Source: Branchiostoma floridae (taxonomy: Eukaryota; Chordata; Leptocardii; Amphioxiformes; Branchiostomatidae). From it: a stretch of DNA of 64,000 nucleotides. The stretch lies in assembly GCF_000003815.2 (NCBI RefSeq), contig NC_049992.1, positions 5,953,094-6,017,093 on the forward strand, written 5' to 3'. Both the position numbers and the translations under genes were made by a program. Under the pieces are notes generated by a model. The model was not told the DNA's origin and did no database searches. It saw only the letters and a list, made by a program, of their open reading frames with translations. The stretch's first letter is position 1. Every line of letters starts with the position of its first letter. This document shows positions 11,920 through 21,898 of the stretch, in pieces.

Positions 11920-14900
11920 ATGACAAGACGGAAACTGCTACTCATTGGTGCTGGGATGTGCGTTTGCATTGTGTTGTATGGGATACTGGGTAACACTCTG
12001 ACAACCATGCATATGCAATGTAAAATCATCAATGATGTACAACACCAACTCAAGTCATTATTCAACGATCAGCAGGGAGTCAACCAATCTCAACGTAGAG
12101 ATAATGCCATCTTGGAGGAGATATCAGAAAAAGCTCTGCCCAATTATACAGGGATTCGTCCAAGCGATGAAAACACAGTGTCTACGTCACCGGAAGAAAT
12201 GCCATGCGCTTCTGTTTTAAGAGAAGAACTGTTGTGTGACCTTAAGAAGAGCGTTCCGTTTTTCACCATCACAAGAAGACACGCGTATAAAGATGCCAGA
12301 AATGGTATATTCCCGGAGGAGAGTCTGGAGAAGTTGCTACATTTTAACTCGTGCGCTGTCGTCAGTAGCAGTCATGCGCTAATGCTTCACGAGTACGGAC
12401 AGGAAATAGGTACGTTATAACATCCTCCTCCGCAGAGACATCCAACGGCGAAACCCGTCTATGATGAACCTTGCTTTCTCAACCGTCACCCTTAGTTCCT
12501 GACCGCCCTGCTTATAAATATTAATGAGCTTACCTTTATATAGGCGAGACCCCTTCTTGAAAATTAAAAGGCCTATTCTGCGATTGGCTGACAGCTGGTT
12601 TGGGGAAGACAACCACAAGAACTCAGAGTGACGGTTGAGAAAGCAGGGTACATCCAGACAGGCGGTGTCGCTGTTGGATGTCACTGCGTAGGAGGATGCG
12701 TTATGATGGATGCTTGGTATAACTTAAGACTAACAGTTGCTGTTGTTCATGTTGTTTCTTTGTGGTTTATCTCAATATCTTCGTCGATGATAGATAGATG
12801 TTCTTACGTAATATTAGGTACTCACTACACACTTAAATGAGACCCTCGCTACAAAAATTACTCATTAGGCCACAGCAAGTAAATTTTATGGATGACATCC
12901 TCTGCAGACTGCAAAAATAGTGCGATAGGGCGAAAAAAAACAAGATGGGTTTAAAAAAACAAGATGGCTACATTTTCAAAATAGGCACCATAAAGTTGTG
13001 ATAAACGTTGTAACAAGAATTATAGGGACAAAACATGGTATCAGAGCCTACAAGGCATTCATTCCTGTATTCAAGACATGTACTGGTGTGGTAAAAGTGA
13101 CACTAGTGTGGTATCACATCACAAACAAAGTTGGTAATCACACTCATGGCTTCCAGTCACTTTGACAACTATTCAACAAGTTGTCTACAACTACAGTCAT
13201 GGGTACCTCGCAAGTGTTTTTTTTCTACAAGCACAATTATTAGGCTACAACACAACATATTTGCCTATTTTGGTACTTCTTTTGTTTATTTATTCACACA
13301 ACAAAATACATAAAACAATTCAGAAAAGAGTGCATAAAAAGCAGGAAAACCGTAAACAGCTGCTTATACCTTCATTCCTTGACAAAGACTGATGCTGTGC
13401 AGTCGATAATTTGGGTGAGTCCAATTTTTGTTTTGGAACAGGTCTACCATTTCAAGAAAGAGCTTAAACTATGCCCTCCTCCTCTATACTAAACAAATGT
13501 ATGGTAGCCGGTAAATAACAAAGAAGAGTAACTTACAATTTAGAAAAAATTCAAATACATCGGGGAGTTTGTTTGAGAATTTTACTAATTTGCAACTTAT
13601 TGATATCATGCATATTTGATATTTTTGATTTTAGAAATAGAGGGGCTGTATGTGAGAGAAAATCAGAGGCAGTGGCTATTCGCGTGAATTTCTTTTGTTG
13701 GGTTATGAGGGTGCAGGGTTGTACTTTATTTAATTTATCGTCAATTTGACCATCCCTGCAGAAGAAAAAATTCTTGGTTTTTTTTCTGAAATCAGGCGAA
13801 AATGAGTGCGCGCGCTGATGTCATCCATGAAATTTACTTGCTGTGGCCTTACAAGCAACTTGATATATATAGTTTGTAACTTTCACGAAACTTGCCTAGT
13901 TGCTTGAGTATCTTTTGTATTGCAATATTGACTGTGTCACTGTTTGCTGCACTGTCTCTGGCACTACTACGTTCTGATATTTTTAAGACATCACAGAAGC
14001 TCGCGGTCACGTCTGCGTTCTGAATATGTACATTGTACAGTAGAAGCCAGCCAATTGCACAACGGATTACCGCACATTTCTGTTAATTGCACGGAATCCC
14101 CAAATCCCAAACCGGTGCGGTCTAGCTCAGCTGAATAATTTCGCATTGCTGCACCATCCAGGTTATTAGAGGCTTTATTAGGCTTTGGTAATGGCACGGA
14201 ACATACTGGCAAATGGGGCGTGCAATTGAACGGCTTCTACTGTACAGTGTATCTTTAAAAATGAAGCGGAAATATCCAACAAATTTATTTTGCACTTCTT
14301 TCAGACAACCACGACATCGTGCTACGGTTCAACTGCGCCCCTACCGACAAGTTTGAGCATTACGTCGGCAGCCGGACGGATATCCGCATGATCAACACCC
14401 TCATCCCCCATCTGCACTGTCAGGACGAGTTCTGGAACGAAAACAGCACCATGTTCAAAGACGGAATTTTAGTCGTAGGAAACATGGACGGAATTAACTT
14501 TGGACCGCGAGGTTCTTTAGACATCAAGCAGCACATCCGCCCGTCATTTTCCAACTTGATCAAATACCGCAAGAAATTTCCCGAGAGGGTAAAGACTTTT
14601 ATACAGAGGCCACGATTCGGGCAGGCAATAATGGCGGAGTTGGCTCGGTTCTGTGAGACTACGGGGATGTGTAACAAGACGAGGCTGCGCCCAAGTTCGG
14701 GCATGCTTGGTGAGGATTCTATAAGCGGGCTAAATGTTTCAACTGCGCGTGCGCAAGGTCAAAGTTGAATGTCCTTTACTTGAAAACAGATCTTGTTCAG
14801 ACCATGCGCGATACCATGTCAAATGCAGTGTTTGGTTTATGTATCTGGGGCTTTCAACTTTGATACATTACCCACAATGCTTCACATTGCGCATACTCAG

Positions 14901-15527
14901 CTCAAACCATGAACCTGATTGTTTCCTAGGCCTTTACTTTATATAGTCCTTTCTCCTAACGTAGTACCGCTTTGCAGTGATAAAATTTTCGTCAATATTT
15001 GCACTCCAGGAAGCCCAGAAATTTTCAGAGAGAGACTTATTCTTTGTTGTTGTTTATGTAGTCTTTGTTTGCTGTTGTTTATGTAGTCTATGTAGAACAC
15101 ACTCCGTTGTCAGGGACTGTCTCCTTCCCACGGGTGGCCGGCCATACGTTGGACGGGCTGCTATAAGCGGAATGTAATCAGGCTATTGTTTCTAAAAGCA
15201 GCTTTTTACTCGATTATATAAACGATAGCCACGTGCACCAACATAGATGATAGTTTGTGTTACATTAACATGTGCTGTTTTGCAGGTATCGTGATGATGT
15301 TACACCTGTGTGATTGGGTACGTGTCTACGAGCTCGTTCCTTCCAACAAAGACGACACCGAACTCATGTATTACTTCGACGAAACCACGAAGTGGACCTC
15401 TCAACACGTACACTCGTACAACCAAGAAAGGGTTTACGTCAAAACTCTGTCACTGACTCCCGCTGAAGACATAAAAAATGCCGGCGTGGTGTTGTTGAAA
15501 GGATTTTCACAGACTCAGTGTGGCTGA
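11920..15527 (+). CDS. Beta-galactoside alpha-2,6-sialyltransferase-like (GT29, ST6Gal type)
   Basis: This is a type II Golgi enzyme of the family that transfers sialic acid from CMP-sialic acid to terminal galactose. Coding exons are 11920-12409, 14305-14709 and 15286-15527, all joined in phase 1, giving 378 residues (human ST6GAL1 has 406). A short cytoplasmic MTRRK precedes a membrane anchor at about residues 6-27. Sialylmotif L starts at Cys145 (CAVVSSSHALMLHEYGQEID, then DIVLRFN). Sialylmotif S starts at Pro293 (PSSGMLGIVMMLHLCDWVRV). The very-short motif is H341-x4-E346. PSSGMLG followed by a (V/I)MM block is typical of ST6Gal rather than ST8Sia or ST3Gal. Cys174 (LRFNCAPT) stands where ST6Gal enzymes usually have Gly. 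The stem is short. Acceptor specificity cannot be read from sequence. Confidence 0.9.
12419..12702. mobile_element. Foldback MITE just after a sialyltransferase splice donor
   Basis: The two ends (AACATCCTCCTCCGCAGAGA and its inverse near 12676-12702) are diverged inverted copies extending about 90 bp inward. TTAT flanks both sides (12415-12418 and 12701-12704). It starts nine bases after the GT donor at 12410, so the insertion spared the splice site. Confidence 0.7.
12868..13848. mobile_element. PIF/Harbinger-like MITE, 981 bp, copy A
   Basis: The ends are GGCCACAGCAAGTAAATTTT and its inverse AAATTTACTTGCTGTGGCC, continuing as GATGACATC/GATGTCATC. TTA directly repeats at both sides (12865-12867, 13849-13851), matching the 3-bp target duplication of PIF/Harbinger. 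Internal blocks such as ACTTTTAC and AATGAATGCC are shared with the copies at 28639-29099 and 31491-31992. No transposase frame. Confidence 0.75.
14036..14244. mobile_element. Tc1/mariner/pogo-like MITE
   Basis: The left end TACAGTAGAAGCCAGCCAAT, then TGCAC, is mirrored by GTGCAATTGAACGGCTTCTA, then CTGTA, at the right. Ends in TA and the CAGTAGAA start resemble pogo/Tigger-type termini. It sits 60 bp upstream of the second coding exon of the sialyltransferase. Confidence 0.75.
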
Positions 15528-16447
15528 TACCGTCACTAGTGTCAAGATCTCAGACACATTCATCTTGTCTGATGACCAGCCTCTCTGGCTTATTCTTATC
15601 TACCAGTTGCTACGATATGTAATCGAACACCACAGGGTGTCTGACACACCTTCAGTCACCATGGTGACAGTCGTCTGTTTTGTTTATTTCATAGTTTCTC
15701 CTATGTATGGAAATGTCTGTCACAGTTCATTGGTTGAAGAAGAAGTCGATGAGGAAGAAAAGGCAGAAAGGAAGCAAGAAAAAATTGTCCTTCTAAGGTA
15801 AACATAAAAAAACTGCAGAAAATCGATAATAATAATTATTTCATTGTAAATTCTTGCATGAGATATTCAAAGAGTGTAAAAACACAATACCACAAGTGTC
15901 TACTCTAGTCTAAAAGCCAACTCTAGATTATGAGGTATTGGGTTTGACATCAATGAAACGAAGGCGCTTAAATTGAGGCACGTGAGAAAATGTAGGAATA
16001 CATTCTATTATAAAAGAATCATTGTCCCTTCTCCTTTCTGTCTACAGCTAAGATGTGTCATGTTTTAACATCACACTAAAGTAAAAAAAAATATGATCGT
16101 GTATTACATTTAACCTGTATATCAACTACTAGAAAGCATGTTTTTGTACAAAGCAATGATGTGTATTGATTTATGTCATACCTTGGCCGCGAAAACGTGC
16201 GATACGGGTGTTCCAGACCGTGTGATAACTTTCTGTATCACACAGGTTCTATTTTACACGGGCTTCCTTTGAGTAAATCGAACTATTTCGAACGGGCCGA
16301 ATAAGGCATGGTTGAAAATTCGAATACCGGATTCGTACAGCAGAATTACTGTTGCTACAATCTTTTGTTCGAGGACATTTTCTCAACTTCTGGTGCATTT
16401 CGCATCGAAAAAAGTATTTTGTCAGGTGGGTATGACATAAATAAAAT
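15528..16447. other. 3' UTR and intergenic, no gene seen
   Basis: After the sialyltransferase stop there is a moderately AT-rich stretch. An open frame at 15520-15801 overlaps the stop and has an acidic tail, but it has no similarity I recognise and is probably 3' UTR. No clear AATAAA was found close to the stop. Confidence 0.5.
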
Positions 16448-16569
16448 ACAACACGTTGTATTCCGCATCACCCTTGGTCCCAGCCCTCCCGCGGGTCGGA
16501 TCACCCTCCGGCCTTTGGGCGATCCTTCCCGCGGCCGGGTTGGAACGATACGGAAGACACCGTGTTGTA
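16448..16569. mobile_element. Compact GC-rich palindromic MITE
   Basis: The end TACAACACGTTGTATTCCGC is mirrored by CGGAAGACACCGTGTTGTA. Inside, CCCGCGGG and CCCGCGGCCGGG lie symmetrically, so almost the whole 120 bp folds into one hairpin. TA at both termini suggests a TA target. Confidence 0.65.
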
Positions 16570-17384
16570 CTCTAGATCTATATTAACGTCTAACATGGGC
16601 TAAGTTTGCTGGGAGTTTTGTCACACTATAGCACAAGCAAGATAAGCAAAGATATCAAAAGCAAGATAAGCAAAGGCATCACACAATATGAACCATGATT
16701 AATTTACAGAGGCTTGTATTCTACGGACACTTGTATGGATTTGAATACCAGCGCACAGGAGTCCAAAAATAGCCCCACATCCCCTATTAGATACATGTGA
16801 AATTGTTGTATTGAGCAAACTATTTCAAAAAAGGGCAAAGCTCAATGACTGTCACACCTAATATATCGTCTGACATTCCTAAGCGACAAACCCTTAAAGC
16901 TATGGTTCCTTTGACGTCATTTTAACCATTCGAGACGCCCCAGCGGCTTCGCAAGACATGAGGCGAATAGAGTTAAAAATTAGCCATGAAACCTCCCATC
17001 TAAATCACTTTGAAGTTCTGACTGTTGTAGATGTTTACATGGCAGTGGTGTTAACCATGTTAAGTGGTGTATTCTTAAACAGTCATGTGAGTCTTAAGAA
17101 AATGTGCGTGTGGTTGTTGTAGCAACGGTAGTGCGAACATAAAAACCGGGATGATTCGATCGTGCCTGTACTCTGTTTCACCAGTTTAACCGACTTGTGG
17201 CACCAATACGGACACTTCGAAGATTCGTCTGACTAGGATTTTCGTTTTCTTATTCACCATAAAGTCTCTACAAGGAGAGGTTTGAGAGGTTTGGAGGAAT
17301 GTAGTGTTAGCTAGGACATGCGTGTTTTAGGTTCCATTCTCATCGACACTTTGAGGTAACGTATTGCGAGGTACACTTTGGACG

Positions 17385-20300
17385 ATGGCAGTGCTTCGAA
17401 AGATTGCGGCTGTCTTTTTCTTGCTCGTGCGTCTTAAAACGGAGGTTACTGCACAGACAGTGACAACGCAGGCTGCCGTGCAAGGTTAGTAAGAATCTCC
17501 TACAACTACAATATTAAACATATTAGAATGATTTTTTATATTAAAATATATTCTGATATTAAAAATGTTAGACTAATCTTGAAGTACGATTTTCAAGCAA
17601 GTTTTGACAGAACTAGAGTTAACCATCGAAAATGACCTGGGACAATATGTTTCGTAAAAGATAGATAGGCTTTATAACACATAAGCGCGACTATCGCAAT
17701 AAAGCCCCAAGTTTGCGATAGCACCATGATCGCACTGTGTTTTTTACGGAAATTTCATACCTCTTGGCTAAATTTCTTGTATGTAAAACATTAATCTTCA
17801 ATATCAGTTTCACACACAGAGCCACACAATCAAACCGCTAATGTGCCCCGATGTTGTGCCCTTGGAAAAGGCACTTTACACGATCTTCCTCACTAGCTTT
17901 ACTCAGGTGAAAATGAGTACCTAGCTTAAGTTAAGGCCATCTCACGGATAGCACCTTAAATAGAGGCCCTGTGTTTGCAGATAGCCACACTCCAAGCATG
18001 TTAAAGAACGCGCCACACTTATAGAAAAGAAAAGGAGACCTTCCCAGTGTAAGTGGATCAAATTTTACAGTCCGGTCTCCAGGTTGACATCTGTTATTTC
18101 AATCCTTCCACAATTGTTGCAAAACTAACTAAAAACAATGAAAAAGGCGATGTTGAAGTTGTTAGTGAGCTACGTTATGCATATTAAGAAATAAAAACAA
18201 AAAACGCCGAAAAATACTATGTACCGTTATACGCCTAAAACTCGTTTATAAAAACTTCAATTCTGAGCTGTAATACATGAACGATCATAAACTAACTTGG
18301 CCAGGATATAGACTGTGAATGTTACAAAAAAACAAGCGCAAAAATGTCAATAAAGCGGAACCGCGAACATATTTGAAACGCGAAAAGACCTGTTCGGTCG
18401 AATGACTGAAAAAAGACTACTGGTGTTTGTCGTTTGGTTGACAGAGCCTCAATGGTAAGTGTTTGCACAGCTTGAAGTGTATACACGTGGTGCCATGGCC
18501 GCGACCATACTCTAAGTTTGTTTAAAATGACAGCCTGACTTTATTTCGGCAACCTGACATACACACTGAAAAAAACACTTCAAACAAACAACGCCCCAGT
18601 TCTTTTCACACCTATAACCCCAATGTAAGAGAGATTGTTGAAGCGTTGACAGCATTGTCAGGCCAATGACGATTGTTGTTGTCACTCATCCCATGAATCT
18701 TAACCGTACCCAGGCGAGGTGGAAGGGGTGGTTGGGTGCCTGCGTCAACTTTAATCTTGACTTTGTATAGCCTTGCAGGTGAACCTTGTACGAAATTTCA
18801 CAGATTGCTCAACGAATTATATAGAAAAAGGAACAAATCTTTTTACACTTTGTGAGTTTCGTAGTATTTTCAGTCACACTTACGTTTTGTATGATATACC
18901 CAGTGTGAAATCAAAGGTTACACACATTCGCTTTAGGTCGCAGTGAGAGCGCAGTGCGATCGCCGTCTAGTGGAAAGGGGGCATAACATATCGTGGGTTA
19001 CCATTTTACGAAAATGTTTTCTCTTTTGTGTTGCCATGTCTACGGGTTTCCCCTGGCCCCAGGAATAAAAAAAAACGCTCTAGGTAGGGTTTACTTCCAA
19101 ACGTAGTCAATTGACTGTAGTATAGCAGCATTTGTCGCCATCACGTCGCAAGATTTCGCATGAGGATGTGGCAAAAAATGACAAGCGCACTGCTGTATCT
19201 TTAATGTTTCTCTTATTTGCAGCATTCAGAAGTTGTGTAAAGGTGAACATAAGTAGACATAATTCTTCAAATCAAGACGTCAGTTATATGATTAGTGAAC
19301 AAATGCTTTTTTTTGCTTACATAATGAACTTGATACTAGCTCTTGATATTAACTTCAATACTTTGAACAATCATTGTACATGTAATTTGTTTTGAAACGA
19401 TCTTAATATTTTGAACAATCTGTATATGGCTCGCAAATCGAGACCTTAGCTGCATTGACAATAAGAAACATCTATGATAGTAATTGATGATGTAAGTCTT
19501 AAAAGATAGCATCAAAGTAGGACATCTTTGAAATGTTGCTGGATACACACTCTTTTAAAACTGTGTATTACTATGTGTGTTACAGATTGTCCGAGGGGCC
19601 TTTATCAATGTGACAGTGGCCTGTGTATATCTACTAACTGGCGATGCAATGGACGTGATAACTGTGGTGATGGGAGTGACGAGAGAGATTGCAGTAAGAT
19701 ATGACCTATTTATTACACTTAAGTTAAAAAAGAAAAATTAACGAAAAAATTTATGAAACTCCTAATGAAACTAGACAAACCATCGAGCATGAAATGTATC
19801 TCCAACATAACTGAAATCGAGATGAAGTCAAATTTATCGAGGTAGTTTTATCTCGTATTTGTTAAATGTACCTTTTTAACATGCATTGTTGTGACCTAGC
19901 CCAAAAGTGGCAAAAGTGTGCATTAATACACCAATACTGTATGTTGATGAACGACAAAAACATAAACTTTTTTTCACAAACGTACTTGAACGATAAAACA
20001 ACACAGGAGACGCAGAAGAACAATATTCGTACAATATAAATGTGCTTTTCCAACTAAAACAATGTATTCCCTGCAGCGACTACAACAGCAGGAAGTCACA
20101 CCTTGTCTGTTACCACAACACTAGAGAACAACCCAACAACACAAGACACCAGCACCAGTGCTACATCATCCACACACCATCTCACAACGACAGACTCAAC
20201 AACTGTTCAACCTTTAGCCACTACAGCAGAAAGTCAGACCTCATCTGTTACTATAACATTGGCGAACAACCCAACTACACAAGCCACCAGCACCGATGCT

Positions 20301-20996
20301 ATTTCATCCACGCCCCATCTTACAACGATAGTACCAACAACTGTTCAACCTTTAGCTACAACAGCACAAGCAGGTATGGTAATCACAATTGCTCTTCATT
20401 ATTTTTTTCGGGTAAACTACGTTTACAAGGGGTCAACTGTAATGTAGATAATTGCTTGCTAGTTTGACTATTGTTGCCTTGGACGCGACAACTCCCGCAA
20501 CGTCATCTTCAACGCTTATGATACTTGAATGTCTACTACAATTCGTTATGACAACGCATTGAAACCAACTTTCATAATTCCACCGGGTGCAATTATACCA
20601 CAACATAAGAAAAACACATGAAATCAATGTTATTTAACCCTCCCGTTTTAACTACTGTAACTCTTAAACGACTTATCATGTGACCACCAAATTTCCCGTG
20701 AAAAGGGTATTCCCAGAAAGGTATGCTACAAAAATGTAATAGCAAGACAGTGCAGATGACAGAATGATATTATTTGTTACATCTTGTGTTGCCGATAGCA
20801 ACATCAATGACGTCAAACTGGTATCATAAAATGACGTAATGCATATCTAACATACGAGTTGGGCTCCATCAGCAGTTGTCTTTAGTTCGTTTCTTAGATA
20901 TAAGTTGTCAGTTGAACGCTCTACACTTTTATTTTACAGATACTACGGTTTCAAGTACTCCACATCCGGATGCAACTAGGACAACGTCACCAGGTG
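17385..20996 (+). CDS. Secreted or surface protein with LDL-receptor class A domain and Thr-rich stalk (3' end unresolved)
   Basis: Exons are 17385-17484, 19586-19693, 20077-20373 and 20940-20996, all phase 1 to phase 1, the usual pattern for shuffled extracellular modules. The first encodes a signal peptide ([20 protein letters not shown]...). The second is one complete LDLa domain: six cysteines and the calcium-site signature [11 protein letters not shown], which normally binds ligand in a Ca-dependent way. The third is rich in Thr/Ser and contains two copies of a 46-residue unit that ends [11 protein letters not shown] or [11 protein letters not shown], a likely O-glycosylated mucin-like stalk. 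The fourth continues this ([15 protein letters not shown]). Beyond 20996 the gene runs into a CA microsatellite, and the next exon is uncertain (21551, 24701 or 25041). I do not recognise an orthologue. A membrane anchor has not been located. Confidence 0.7.
17830..17945 (+). mobile_element. SINE body fragment
   Basis: TTGTGCCCTTGGAAAAGGCA followed by CTCACT...CTCAGGTGAAAATGAGTACC matches the body of the 9690-9892 SINE in the opposite orientation. It lies in the first intron of the LDLa gene. The rest of that intron (17485-19585) shows nothing else identifiable. Confidence 0.5.
20562..20880. repeat. Degraded DNA-transposon sequence in the LDLa gene
   Basis: The start CCAACTTTCATAATTCCACC matches the end of the 37164-37377 MITE. 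The following 20655-20880 (AGAAAGGTATGCTACAAAAA, then TGACGTC...GTTGGGCTCC) matches the interior of the TTAA element at 55.9-56.8 kb and, inverted, 35800-36010. At least two repeat families are abutted here. Confidence 0.55.
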
Positions 20997-21120
20997 GTAA
21001 AGCTGTGACGGATGGTGTTGGTTGTGTAGTTGGTGAATGTTTGTGGAATGAAAGTTGCTGTGAAAGAAGTGTGATATGAGACGCCTACGTTTCTTCTTGT
21101 TTCTTCTGCTCTTGAAGACA

Positions 21121-21260
21121 CACTCGATCGTATGTACGCACATACACACAAACATGCGCACACAGAAACACACAAACACATACACACACAGTAACACACA
21201 CACATACACAGTCAAACACAGTGACAAACGTCCACCAACCCACATATCACATACACACAT

Positions 21261-21342
<82 letters not shown>

Positions 21343-21536
21343 CCATACACACATACATACACACACAGACAGATACACACAAACACACAGACACAGACAA
21401 AGACACACAAACACACGCACACACACACAAACACACACACACAGACACACACGCACACACAGACATACATACATACATACATACATACAAATACACACAC
21501 AGACACACACACAGACAGACACAAACACACACAGTA
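21121..21536. repeat. (CA)n microsatellite, about 400 bp
   Basis: This is a long, partly interrupted CA/GT tract with ACATAC and CAGACA variants. Every frame on both strands stays open across it and gives spurious His-Thr or Cys-Val proteins. It probably lies in an intron of the LDLa gene. Confidence 0.95.
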
Positions 21537-21550
21537 AGTTGTAGTTGCAG

Positions 21551-21653
21551 GTACAGGGAGAAGATGGAGACGACAAAGAGCGGACACTTCATACCAGTCA
21601 AGACGGAAAGAACTGTACTGTGAGGTTCACTATTGACAACCATTGCGCTGCAG
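21551..21653 (+). CDS. Possible exon, frame uncertain
   Basis: An acceptor GTTGCAG precedes 21551 and a donor G|GTCAGT follows 21653. In one frame (phase 0 in, phase 1 out) it reads VQGEDGDDKERTLHTSQDGK then NCTVRFTIDNHCAA. It joins in phase to the exon-like copies starting at 21859 and 24424 (PRDAKLSVQLWPS). The phase-1 frame demanded by the LDLa exon at 20996 instead gives a short Arg-rich tail ending at a stop. The two readings conflict, so this may be the end of the LDLa gene or part of another gene. Confidence 0.3.
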
Positions 21654-21805
21654 GTCAGTTCTTTTGTGCCTTTTAAATGTCGCTGTAAAGAGGAGAGTAG
21701 TTAGCCGATGTGCCATGCGTATTTCATGTACTATGTGATTTACTGTCAGCAGTAGACATTTAAAATCAGCAGTCGAAGGATTCAGATTACTCTCTTTTCA
21801 TTGTG

Positions 21806-21898
21806 CTATTTGACCTGATCAGTGATTGGTCCCGAAAGTTTGACCCTTGACCCCACAGCACCAAGAGATGCCAAACTGTCAGTCCAACTGTGGCCCTC
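21806..21898 (+). repeat. 93-bp direct duplication, unit A (contains exon-like sequence)
   Basis: This stretch is identical, as far as I can read, to 24371-24463. It contains an acceptor CCCCACAG and the frame PRDAKLSVQLWPS. After the shared part the two copies diverge completely. Confidence 0.9.

Noticed and set aside
14734-14946. 70-codon frame after the second sialyltransferase coding exon
   Set aside because: It lies in the intron past the GT donor at 14710 and shows no domain.
20976-21643. Long open frames on both strands across the CA tract, up to 203 codons
   Set aside because: They are products of the CA/GT dinucleotide repeat, open in all frames, with His-Thr or Cys-Val composition.
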